From assembly GCA_043810595.1 (NCBI GenBank), contig JBDRNX010000033.1:1-10230 (forward strand): a stretch of 10,230 bases of DNA. The letters are read 5' to 3'. Of the stretch, positions 1 through 6,318 are shown one piece after another. The notes beneath the pieces were generated by a model, which worked only from the letters and a program-made list of their open reading frames with translations, was not told where the DNA came from and did no database searches. Numbering within the stretch: position 1 is the stretch's first letter; every line of letters begins with the position of its first letter. Source of the DNA: JAWABC01 sp043810595. Its GTDB lineage: Archaea; Nanobdellota; Nanobdellia; SCGC-AAA011-G17; VGLX01. Position numbers and translations under genes: made by a program.

Positions 1-50
1 TCCTCTTGCACCTCTCTTATTTTTTCGTGCGGGAAAAGAAATTCTTCCAT
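1..50 (-). CDS. N-terminus of a probable XPD/DinG-type (Rad3-related) helicase, 3' end outside the window
   Basis: Reading leftwards from an ATG at 50-48, sixteen complete codons run off the left edge and encode MEEFLFPHEKIREVQE. The FPxEKIRxxQ pattern matches the start of archaeal XPD/DinG-family superfamily 2 DNA helicases, where this segment precedes the Walker A motif and its glutamine helps contact the nucleotide. The start is supported by a TATA element (79-72 read on the minus strand) about 29 bases upstream, preceded by a purine-rich AAAAG stretch like a TFB recognition element, so the mRNA is probably leaderless. Only 50 bases are visible, so the motors, any Fe-S cluster cysteines and the true family cannot be checked. 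It could be another protein with a similar N-terminus. Confidence 0.5.
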   Translation of the reverse strand, partial: MEEFLFPHEKIREVQE

Positions 51-71
51 CCTGTTGCTATTTCAGTTAAT

Positions 72-81
72 CTTATAAATA
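72..81. promoter_or_regulatory. Shared TATA element of a divergent promoter
   Basis: The sequence CTTATAAATA is TATA-like on both strands (TATTTATAAG on the minus strand). On the plus strand the box starts about 30 bases before the rnp3 ATG at 103. On the minus strand it starts about 29 bases before the helicase-like ATG at 50. Archaeal transcription normally starts about 25-30 bases from the TATA box, so both mRNAs would begin at or next to their start codons. The purine-rich BRE-like context is better on the minus side (GAAAAG) than on the plus side (GTTAATC). I see no second TATA box between the two genes. Confidence 0.65.
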
Positions 82-91
82 CTTTTCCCTT
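81..91 (+). repeat. ACTTTTCCCTT element, copy 1 (rnp3 promoter)
   Basis: This 11-base pyrimidine-rich word directly follows the TATA box and starts exactly 22 bases before the rnp3 ATG. An identical word sits exactly 22 bases before the S8 protease ATG (703-713). On the minus strand the same bases supply the purine-rich BRE-like stretch for the divergent gene. The function is unknown: it could be an initially melted or initiator region, or a regulator site. Confidence 0.5.
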
Positions 92-102
92 ATTTTGGTG
101 TT

Positions 103-687
103 ATGTTTTCAGACATTGTTTTTTGTAAGGATTTTGCTGATGTAGGTTTTTCTAGGGTTTATCATGCCAACCTGATTGTTGCTAATAACGCTAAGGATTT
201 GAGGAAGAAGGTGAACAGGGAGTTTGGTCTTGTTGTTGTTATGGGTTCTCATCTTAATCGTGATGCTTTGTCTAATGGAAGGGTTGATATTCTGCTTAGC
301 CCTCATTCTGGTGTTGTTAGGGATTATTTGCATTCGCGTAATTCCGGTTTGAATGATGTTCTTTGTAAGCTTGCTAAGAAGAACAACGTTGCAGTGGGTT
401 TTTCTTTTTCTGATGTTTTGAATGCTCGCAGCTTTGAGCGTGCCTTGATTCTGGGTAGGATGATGCAGAACGTTGCTTTGTGTCGTAAGTTCAAAGTCCC
501 GATGGTTCTTGGTAGTTTTGCTTTTGATAACTTGGAGATGAGGCCTCCCAAGGATCTTATTTCTTTTGCTCTTCTGATAGGTATGACTCCTGCTGAGGCG
601 AATAGGTCTTTGTCTTTTGTTGAGGACATTATTAGGGTTAAGCATCTTTCTCAGTCTCTTGTTTCCGAAGGTGTGAGGGAGTTGTAA
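103..687 (+). CDS. rnp3: Ribonuclease P protein component 3 (Rpp30/p30 family)
   Basis: Archaeal RNase P p30 subunit, a TIM-barrel-like protein that pairs with Pop5 to support the catalytic domain of the RNase P RNA in tRNA 5' maturation. The 194-residue protein carries the family's signature core: DILLSPHSG (62-70), then SGLNDVLCKLA (81-91) and NNVAVGFSFSDVL (94-106). These are followed by a helix of the RALILGRMMQN type (113-123) and the late strand VPMVLGSFA (132-140). The length is slightly below the usual 200-230. The ATG at 103 is chosen because the protein then begins with the family's short first strand and lies about 30 bases from a good TATA box, so it is probably leaderless. The partner gene rnp2 lies downstream but is separated by the S8 protease gene. 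In many archaea the two are closer together. Confidence 0.9.
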   Translation: MFSDIVFCKDFADVGFSRVYHANLIVANNAKDLRKKVNREFGLVVVMGSHLNRDALSNGRVDILLSPHSGVVRDYLHSRNSGLNDVLCKLAKKNNVAVGFSFSDVLNARSFERALILGRMMQNVALCRKFKVPMVLGSFAFDNLEMRPPKDLISFALLIGMTPAEANRSLSFVEDIIRVKHLSQSLVSEGVREL

Positions 688-724
688 GAAAGTTTTATAT
701 ACACTTTTCCCTTCTTTTTTGCCG
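688..724 (+). promoter_or_regulatory. Promoter of the S8 protease gene (BRE + TATA, leaderless)
   Basis: Immediately after the rnp3 stop, GAAAG (688-692) followed by TTTTATATA (693-701) forms a textbook archaeal BRE/TATA pair. The first T lies about 31 bases before the ATG at 725, so transcription should start at or very near that codon. There is no Shine-Dalgarno sequence in the 37-base gap, which fits a leaderless mRNA. The element at 703-713 matches the rnp3 promoter at the same distance from the start codon. The T6 run at 715-720 might also help end the rnp3 transcript. Confidence 0.7.
703..713 (+). repeat. ACTTTTCCCTT element, copy 2 (S8 protease promoter)
   Basis: Exact second copy of the 11-base word at 81-91. 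It again follows directly after the TATA box and starts exactly 22 bases before the ATG. The flanking bases differ, so this is not a large duplication. The rnp2 and enolase promoters in this window lack it. Confidence 0.5.
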
Positions 725-3700
725 ATGAAAAAGAGGGTGGTTTTAGTATTTTTTATTGTTTTGCTGTATTCGATGGTTTGTTTCGCTAAGGATGATTATT
801 ATCTGCTTGAGTTTTCTGGTCCTGTTATGCCTCAATGGAAGGCTCACCTATCTGATTTGGGTGTTGTTTTCTCTTCTTACGTCCCTGATTATTCTTTTGT
901 GGTTACTTTTGATCCTTCTATTAAAGACGATATTAGGAGGCTGGGTTTTGTTTCTTCGCTCACGCCCTATAAGCCTGGAACTAAATTTGATTCTTCTCTT
1001 TCTAAGCATGTTTCCTCGTATCAGAAGTCCGATTTTTATGTTTTGTTGCATGAAGGTGTAGATTTTGAGGTTTTAAAATCAGATTTTTCCAAACTTGGTG
1101 TTGATGTTTTATTGGTTTCAGAAAATAAGTTGAAGGTTTCTGCTAGGTACTCCCAGCTTTATTCAATTTCTGAAATCGATGCTGTTTCCTGGGTTGAAGA
1201 GGTACCTCGTTACGTTCTAGTTAACGATGTCGCAGCAGACATAATTTCTGCTAATTACACCTGGGATGCTCATGGCTTGTCCGGCTTGAATCAGAGTGTT
1301 GCTATCTCGGACTCTGGTGTAGATACTGGTTTTGATGATAACATGAGTTTGGATTTTAAGGGTAAGGTTGTTATTTTCAATTGGTATGGTGTTTCTTCTG
1401 ATGATGTTTGCGGTCACGGCACCCACACCGCTGGCTCTCTTGCCGGTTCTGGTAATTATTCCGACGGTCAGTTTAAGGGTATCGCTTATAACGCAGACAT
1501 AGTTGTTCAGGCTATTGGTGATAACGCTGGCTCTGGGTTTGTTCATCCTCCTACTAATTTGAGTGACCTCTTTATTCAGGCTTATGAGAACGGTTCAAGA
1601 ATCCACAGTAATAGTTGGGGTAGTGAGAGTAGTTTGGGTAATTATGCTACTGATTCCCAGACTGTTGATGATTTCATGTGGAATTATACTGATTTTCTTG
1701 TTGTTTTTGCTGCTGGCAACATGGGTTCTTCTACTAACACGGTTGAGTTTCCCTCTACTGCTAAGAATTGTTTGAGTGTAGGTGCTACTGAGAATTACAG
1801 ACCTAGTAAAGGTTCTAGTTCTGATAATATTGATGAGGTTGCTTCTTTCAGTTCCCGCGGTCCTACTGATGACGGCAGGGTTAAGCCTGATCTCGTTGTT
1901 CCAGGAACCCAGGTTGTTTCTGTTAAGTCTACTTTGGGTATTACTAGTTGTACTTCTGCTTACGAGAGTAACGGTAATTATTCTTATTGTTCTGGCACTT
2001 CAATGGCTACTCCAATTGCTGCGGGTGCTGCTGCGTTGGTTCGTGAGCATTATCTCAATCTCAACGTTAACCCATCTGCTGCTCTTGTGAAGGTCACTCT
2101 TATTAACGGCGCTATGGACATAGGTTATGGCATTCCGAGTAACGAGACTGGTTGGGGTCGCATTAATCTTTCCGAGTCCTTGTATCCTGCTAAGCCTAGG
2201 GTTTTGAATTATACCGATTATTCTTCTGGTTTGTCTACTGGCGAATCAATTTCTTATAACTTTACTGTTTACAACGAGTCCTCTCCTTTGAAGGTTACTC
2301 TTGTCTGGACTGACTACCCAGGTGACCCTGCTGCTGCTAAGGTTCTCGTTAATGATTTGAATCTTGTTGTTACTGCTGCTGAAGGTTCTGTTTTCAACGG
2401 TAATGACGTTATTGGACCTTTTGATGATGAGGTTGATGATATTAATAACGTTGAGCAGGTTAACATCTCGAATGTCAGTTTGAGTTCTTATCTTGTTAAC
2501 GTTTCTGCTTTTAACGTTCCTAACGGTCCTCAGCCTTTTGCTCTTGTTGTTTCCGGTGCGGTTACCCCTTTCATAAATCTCTTAACTTTGAATAATTCTG
2601 CTTTCAACTTGATGAGTGTTTTCCTTAACTTTTCTGTTGATGAGGCTTACAATTCCAGTAATTGTTCCCTCTTCCTCGACGATATCTTCAATCAGAGTGC
2701 TGATATGTCTGGTACAGATTCCTATTTTGAGGTTAACCTTTCTGACGGTTCTTACAACTGGTCTGTACACTGTTTTGAGGGCACGTTTAACGCTGAGAGT
2801 GATGTTTTCTTTTTTGTTGTTGATTCCTCTCCGAGCATTTTCATAACGAACCCTGGGAATCTGTCCTACTCCTCAGGTTCTGTTGACTTGAATTTTTCTG
2901 TTTTGAATGTTGATAGTTGTTGGTACGACTTGGGCTCAGGTAACACTTCCTTGCCCTCTTGCTCCAACACCACTCTAAGCCTTAGCGAGTCTTCTTATCT
3001 TTTGTATGTTTTTGCTAACAACTCCGATGGTTTGGAGAATTTCTCCTCTGTTGCCTTCTCAGTTGACTTGACTTATCCCTTGGTTTCCTTGGTTTCTCCC
3101 TCTGACGGGGCTTCTTGGACTCCTTCAAGCACCATCGCTTTTGTTTTTAACGTGACAGATTCGGAGGTTGATAATTGCAGCTTGGTTGTTAATGATGCTG
3201 TTGTTTTGACTAACGATTCTGCTGTTTTGGGTCAGAACTCCTTCACGCATTCTTTGTCTAACGGTGTTTATAATTGGAGCGTTTCCTGTTCTGACTTTGC
3301 TGGCAATCTTAACAGCTCCTCTACTTACTCTTTGACTGTTAGTTATGTAGTTCAGTCTAATCCTCCTGGTGGGGGGGGCAGCAGCAGTGGCAGCAGCGGT
3401 GGTGGCAGCAGCGTTGTTTGTGATGAAATGTGGAGTTGTTCCCCCTGGTCTGACTGCGTTAACAACAATCAGAAGAGGAATTGTGTTGACATGAATAACT
3501 GTGCAACTGCTAATAAGAAGCCTATTACCTCTAGGGTGTGTGTTGCTGAGCTTACTAGTTATGTTGTTTCTGAGCAGAATGAGACTGAGGAGCTGTCTAG
3601 CCCTACTGTTGCTGAAACTCCTAAGACTTATCAGCAGCCTAGGAGGTTTTATGACTATTCTATTAGCAAAATATATCTTTTCGGGCCTCTTGCTTTGATG

Positions 3701-3790
3701 CTTGCGGTTATTTTTGTCTATATTATGTACAAGAATTTCTTGTTGAATAAAAAATTGAAGCGTTTTGATAATAAAGGAAAAAATTTATAA
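725..3790 (+). CDS. Secreted, membrane-anchored S8 (subtilisin-type, KP-43-like) serine protease with Ig-like and TSP1-like modules
   Basis: 1021 residues. A signal peptide (1-21, hydrophobic core, likely cut after CFA) is followed by a prodomain-like region (about 25-165). The S8 catalytic domain carries the full set of active residues: Asp196 in DSGVD, His231 in HGTHTAG, oxyanion Asn332 in AAGNMG and Ser426 in GTSMATP. A KP-43-like beta-sandwich (about 490-611) ends in the GPQPFALVVSG signature. Next come three Ig-like units, each with one Cys pair (C647/C683, C732/C746, C818/C855), then a Gly/Ser linker (881-896), a six-Cys TSP1-like module (899-939), one transmembrane helix (about 983-1002) and a Lys-rich cytoplasmic tail. 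It should act on the outer cell surface; substrates are unknown. An in-frame TTG at 719 exists, but the ATG at 725 fits the promoter better. The gene interrupts the rnp3-rnp2 neighbourhood and has its own promoter. Confidence 0.9.
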   Translation: MKKRVVLVFFIVLLYSMVCFAKDDYYLLEFSGPVMPQWKAHLSDLGVVFSSYVPDYSFVVTFDPSIKDDIRRLGFVSSLTPYKPGTKFDSSLSKHVSSYQKSDFYVLLHEGVDFEVLKSDFSKLGVDVLLVSENKLKVSARYSQLYSISEIDAVSWVEEVPRYVLVNDVAADIISANYTWDAHGLSGLNQSVAISDSGVDTGFDDNMSLDFKGKVVIFNWYGVSSDDVCGHGTHTAGSLAGSGNYSDGQFKGIAYNADIVVQAIGDNAGSGFVHPPTNLSDLFIQAYENGSRIHSNSWGSESSLGNYATDSQTVDDFMWNYTDFLVVFAAGNMGSSTNTVEFPSTAKNCLSVGATENYRPSKGSSSDNIDEVASFSSRGPTDDGRVKPDLVVPGTQVVSVKSTLGITSCTSAYESNGNYSYCSGTSMATPIAAGAAALVREHYLNLNVNPSAALVKVTLINGAMDIGYGIPSNETGWGRINLSESLYPAKPRVLNYTDYSSGLSTGESISYNFTVYNESSPLKVTLVWTDYPGDPAAAKVLVNDLNLVVTAAEGSVFNGNDVIGPFDDEVDDINNVEQVNISNVSLSSYLVNVSAFNVPNGPQPFALVVSGAVTPFINLLTLNNSAFNLMSVFLNFSVDEAYNSSNCSLFLDDIFNQSADMSGTDSYFEVNLSDGSYNWSVHCFEGTFNAESDVFFFVVDSSPSIFITNPGNLSYSSGSVDLNFSVLNVDSCWYDLGSGNTSLPSCSNTTLSLSESSYLLYVFANNSDGLENFSSVAFSVDLTYPLVSLVSPSDGASWTPSSTIAFVFNVTDSEVDNCSLVVNDAVVLTNDSAVLGQNSFTHSLSNGVYNWSVSCSDFAGNLNSSSTYSLTVSYVVQSNPPGGGGSSSGSSGGGSSVVCDEMWSCSPWSDCVNNNQKRNCVDMNNCATANKKPITSRVCVAELTSYVVSEQNETEELSSPTVAETPKTYQQPRRFYDYSISKIYLFGPLALMLAVIFVYIMYKNFLLNKKLKRFDNKGKNL
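3371..3378 (+). repeat. G8 homopolymer inside the Gly/Ser linker of the S8 protease
   Basis: Eight consecutive Gs lie in the codons for the linker just before the TSP1-like module and the membrane anchor, followed by GGC/AGC/GGT triplets. Loss of one G leads to an alanine/valine-rich tail that stops at a TGA near 3490. Gain of one G leads to a Gln/Trp-rich tail that stops at the TGA near 3420. Either change would remove the TSP1-like module and the transmembrane anchor while leaving the catalytic domain intact. Confidence 0.6.
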
Positions 3791-3854
3791 ATGCCGTAAT
3801 TTTATAGTTTGTTGGTCGAGAGAAGGAGAAGAAGAGATTTTTCTCTGATTTTGG
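3774..3854 (+). promoter_or_regulatory. Promoter and short 5' leader of the rnp2-rrp42 operon
   Basis: A BRE-like GGAAAAAA stretch followed by TTTATAAA (3784-3791) overlaps the stop codon of the S8 gene. It predicts a start site near 3812-3815 and a leader of about 40 bases. A second, weaker TATA-like word (TTTTATAG, 3800-3807) would give a leader of about 25 bases. The leader has an uninterrupted 20-base purine run (3818-3837), then a possible weak hairpin (AGAGA 3833-3837 with TCTCT 3842-3846, TTTT loop). It is the only unit in the window that appears to have a 5' leader. No good Shine-Dalgarno is suitably placed for the GTG at 3855. Confidence 0.55.
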
Positions 3855-4193
3855 GTGAATAAAATCAAACCTGTTTTGCCAAGCCTGAGGGAAAAGAAGC
3901 GTTACCTTGTGTTTGAGGTGATTGCTAAGCACACCTTGAGTTTTGATGAGGTGAAAAAGGCTGTTAATGCTGCTTTGCTTCAGTTCCTTGGAGAATTAGG
4001 CCTTGCTAGGGCGGGTGTGATTGTACTTGAGGATTGGAAACGCAACAGAGGCGTGATGAAAGTGAATAACAAGCATGTTGATGACGTCAGGGCCGCTTTG
4101 GCTCTGATAAGTAGGATTGATAATGAGCCCGTTGTAGTCCGCAGTGTAGGCGCTTCGGGTATTTTGAGAAAAGCTAGGGGTAAATATTCATAA
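3855..4193 (+). CDS. rnp2: Ribonuclease P protein component 2 (Pop5 family)
   Basis: Archaeal Pop5, the RNase P subunit that binds p30 and stabilises the catalytic core of the RNA. The 112-residue protein shows the family pattern: KPVLPSLREKKRYLVFEVI (5-23), the LGELGLARAGVIVLE helix-strand segment (45-59), GVMKVNNKHVDDVRAALALI (66-85) and the C-terminal VVVRSVGASGILRKARGKY (93-111). Length is typical. The start is GTG at 3855: an in-frame TGA at 3846-3848 blocks any earlier start, and the conserved KP-LREKKRY block begins right after it. The GTG lies inside a GGTGA word, so the ribosome signal is unclear. It is first in a co-directional block with psmA 16 bases downstream, which suggests co-transcription with the proteasome-exosome genes. 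Confidence 0.9.
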   Translation: MNKIKPVLPSLREKKRYLVFEVIAKHTLSFDEVKKAVNAALLQFLGELGLARAGVIVLEDWKRNRGVMKVNNKHVDDVRAALALISRIDNEPVVVRSVGASGILRKARGKYS

Positions 4194-4200
4194 AGGAGGT
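4194..4200 (+). promoter_or_regulatory. Strong Shine-Dalgarno site of psmA
   Basis: AGGAGGT follows the rnp2 stop codon directly and lies 9 bases before the ATG at 4210. It is the best match to the 16S rRNA 3' end at any start codon in the window. It fixes the psmA start at 4210 rather than at the in-frame ATGs at 4219, 4231 or 4234. Confidence 0.85.
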
Positions 4201-4209
4201 TGAGGATTT

Positions 4210-4923
4210 ATGGAACAGATGCAACATCAGATGATGGGTTATGACCGTACCAGCACTATGTTTAGTCCTGACGGTCGTTTGTTGCAGGTTGAATATGCAA
4301 AGAAGGCTGTTAAACAGGGTACTACAGCTGTGGGAGTGGTTTGTCGCGATGGCGTTTTGCTTGTTGCTGACAGAAGGATGACTGAGAAGTTGATTGTTGC
4401 TAAATCCGTAGAAAAGGTTTTCCAGGTTGATGATCACATTGCAGCTACTTCATCTGGTTACGTTATGGACGGCAGGATTCTTATTGAGCGTGCTCAGCTT
4501 ATCGCTCAGCAGTACAAGGTAGGTAACGATGAGCCTATTGACATTATTGAGCTTGTTAAGGAGATTGCTGATATCAAGCAGCTCTTCACTCAGTACGGCG
4601 GTGCTCGTCCTTTTGGTGTCTCTATCTTGTTTGCCGGCGTTGATGATGAGCCGTCGTTGTTTTTGACGGACCCCACAGGGATATTCTTTGAGTTCAAGGC
4701 AACTGCTATAGGTGAGGCGGAGAATGAGATTAAGGAGATACTTAACAAGGATTACAAGGAGACCATGAGCGTCGATGATGGTTTGAAGCTTGCCGTCAAG
4801 GCCTTGAAGAAGGTGCTTGGCAAGGATTTCAGCATCGAGCGTATCGATGGTGCTTACATCACCACCCAAGACAAGATGTATACCAAGATAGATAGGAATA
4901 AGTTGGCGAAGTTGGGAGCTTAA
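4210..4923 (+). CDS. psmA: 20S proteasome alpha subunit
   Basis: Forms the outer seven-member rings of the archaeal proteasome, gating substrate entry and docking the PAN/Cdc48 ATPases. The 237-residue protein has the N-terminal gate motif GYDR (10-13), the alpha-type signature FSPDGRLLQVEYAKKAV (18-34), and Lys69 in SVEK, aligning with the pocket lysine that binds the HbYX tails of activators. TSSGYVMDGRILIERAQ (85-101), QYGGARPFGVS (126-136) and ATAIG (161-165) are also typical. There is no beta-type propeptide or catalytic threonine, as expected for an alpha subunit. The gate segment reads TSTMFSPDG where AITVFSPDG is usual, a mild variation. The gene has its own strong ribosome site and is followed one base after its stop by SBDS. 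Confidence 0.95.
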   Translation: MEQMQHQMMGYDRTSTMFSPDGRLLQVEYAKKAVKQGTTAVGVVCRDGVLLVADRRMTEKLIVAKSVEKVFQVDDHIAATSSGYVMDGRILIERAQLIAQQYKVGNDEPIDIIELVKEIADIKQLFTQYGGARPFGVSILFAGVDDEPSLFLTDPTGIFFEFKATAIGEAENEIKEILNKDYKETMSVDDGLKLAVKALKKVLGKDFSIERIDGAYITTQDKMYTKIDRNKLAKLGA

Positions 4924-4924
4924 T

Positions 4925-5626
4925 ATGGTTAGTGTTGATGAAGCTGTTATCGCAAGGTATAAGGTGAGGAACCTGAATTTTGAGATTCTCGTAGATTGCG
5001 ATAAGGCTTTGGAGTTCAGGGAGGGGAAGGCTTCCCTTGACGAAACTCTGGTTACGAATTCTGTTTTCAGCGACGTAAAGAAGGGTGAGCATGCTAAGGA
5101 GGCTGATCTCTTGGCTGCTTTCAAGACTGCTGATTACCGGCAGGTTTCTGAGCAGATAATTAAGCACGGTGAGATTCAGCTGACTCAGGAGCATCGTAAT
5201 AAGATGCGCGAAGAATTGAGGAAGAAGATTGTTAATATGATTCATCGTAACGCGATTGATTCGAAAACTGGTTTGCCTCATCCTCCTCAGAGAATTGAGC
5301 TTGCTATGGAGCAGGCCAAGGTGAGGATTGATGAGTTCAAGAAGGCTGAGGAGCAGCTTCATGAGATTGTTGAGGAGCTTAGGCCTATCCTGCCTATCAA
5401 GTTTGAAATACGAGAGTTGGCTGTGAAGATTCCTGCTAAGTATACTTCTCAGTCTTACCACATATTGAAGGATTACGGTAAGATTCTGCGTGATGAGTGG
5501 CAGAATGACGGCTCTTTGGTGTGTTTGGTTGAGCTTCCTGCTGGTTTGAGTGAGGAGTTTGAGGATGCTTTAAATAAGTTGACTCATGGTGAGGTCGATA
5601 TTAAGATAGTGAATAAGCGAGGTTAA
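4925..5626 (+). CDS. SBDS: Ribosome maturation protein SBDS/Sdo1 homologue
   Basis: Archaeal member of the Shwachman-Bodian-Diamond family. With an EF-2-like GTPase, the eukaryotic homologue releases eIF6 from the large subunit; the archaeal role is assumed to be similar. The 233 residues cover all three domains. The N-terminal FYSH domain is at about 1-88 (MVSVDEAVIARYKV, LVDCDKALEFREGK, GEIQLT). The helical middle domain (about 89-160) carries the hallmark TGLPHPPQRIELAMEQAKV (115-133) and LRPILPIKFE (152-161). The C-terminal ferredoxin-like domain ends DEWQNDGSL...LNKLTHGEV. Length is typical. The ATG lies one base after the psmA stop, with only a weak GGGAG ribosome signal, so translational coupling is likely. 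Confidence 0.95.
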   Translation: MVSVDEAVIARYKVRNLNFEILVDCDKALEFREGKASLDETLVTNSVFSDVKKGEHAKEADLLAAFKTADYRQVSEQIIKHGEIQLTQEHRNKMREELRKKIVNMIHRNAIDSKTGLPHPPQRIELAMEQAKVRIDEFKKAEEQLHEIVEELRPILPIKFEIRELAVKIPAKYTSQSYHILKDYGKILRDEWQNDGSLVCLVELPAGLSEEFEDALNKLTHGEVDIKIVNKRG

Positions 5627-5627
5627 A

Positions 5628-6317
5628 ATGAAAGAGATTAAGGTTAATGACAAGGATATAGTGGTTCCTGGTGAGGAGCTTGCCGTTGGCATGGATTACA
5701 TTCCTTCTACCGGCACTTATCGTGATGGCGATAAGATCATTGCTGCACAGCTCGGCATAGTTAACATTTCCGGTCGTGTGATCAAGTTGATTCCTTTGAG
5801 CGGTCGTTACATGCCGAAAGCAGGCGATATGGTTATAGGTAAGGTTATGAACATGAGTTTTTCCAACTGGGCTGTTGATATAGGCTATGCTTACGAAGCC
5901 ATGGTTTCTTTGAAGGATGCTACCTCTGAATTCATTGAGAGGGGGGCTGACTTAAGCAAGTACTTTGACTTTGGGGACATAGTTGCTGCTAATATAGTTA
6001 ACGTTACTAGGTCTAACGCGGTTGATTTGAGCATGAAGGGTCCTGGTTTGCATAAGTTGAAGGGGGGTAAGCTTGTTTTTGTCACGCCTTCTAAGGTCCC
6101 TCGGATCATTGGTAAGCAGGCTAGCATGATCAACTTGATTAAAGAGAAAACTGGTTGTAAGATTACCGTCGGCCAAAACGGTTGGGTTTGGATTCAGTCT
6201 GACGATCCTAAAAAAGAGATGATTACAACAAAAGTTATCGAGTACATAGATGAGAACGCTCACAAGAACGGTTTGACTGATGACGTTTCTAAGATGTTGG
6301 CTGAGGAGTTGAAGTAA
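5628..6317 (+). CDS. rrp4: Exosome RNA-binding cap protein Rrp4
   Basis: Cap subunit of the archaeal exosome. Three copies sit on the Rrp41/Rrp42 ring and guide RNA into the central channel. The 229-residue protein has the expected three parts: an N-terminal beta domain (1-58, VVPGEELAVG and GTYRDGDKIIAAQLG), an S1 domain (about 62-136, from YMPKAGDMVIGKV to AVDLSMKG) and a KH domain (about 145-205) with the IIGKQASMINLI loop-helix at 160-171. The C-terminal helix is charged, as usual. The ATG is one base after the SBDS stop; GAGGT at 5619-5623 may act as a close-set ribosome site. Order and neighbours agree with the family. Confidence 0.95.
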   Translation: MKEIKVNDKDIVVPGEELAVGMDYIPSTGTYRDGDKIIAAQLGIVNISGRVIKLIPLSGRYMPKAGDMVIGKVMNMSFSNWAVDIGYAYEAMVSLKDATSEFIERGADLSKYFDFGDIVAANIVNVTRSNAVDLSMKGPGLHKLKGGKLVFVTPSKVPRIIGKQASMINLIKEKTGCKITVGQNGWVWIQSDDPKKEMITTKVIEYIDENAHKNGLTDDVSKMLAEELK

Positions 6318-6318
6318 G

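Noticed and set aside
715..720. T6 run after rnp3 as a transcription terminator
   Set aside because: It lies inside the promoter of the next gene and is short. It may contribute to termination, but I cannot separate this from the pyrimidine-rich promoter sequence.
719..724. TTG at 719 as the start of the S8 protease
   Set aside because: It is in frame but adds only two residues. The ATG at 725 begins a standard signal peptide (MKKR...) and has the same spacing to the 11-base promoter element as in rnp3.
4450..5124. Long minus-strand open frames opposite psmA and SBDS
   Set aside because: They lie inside strongly conserved genes, have no motifs or promoters, and span the junction of two real genes in the opposite direction.
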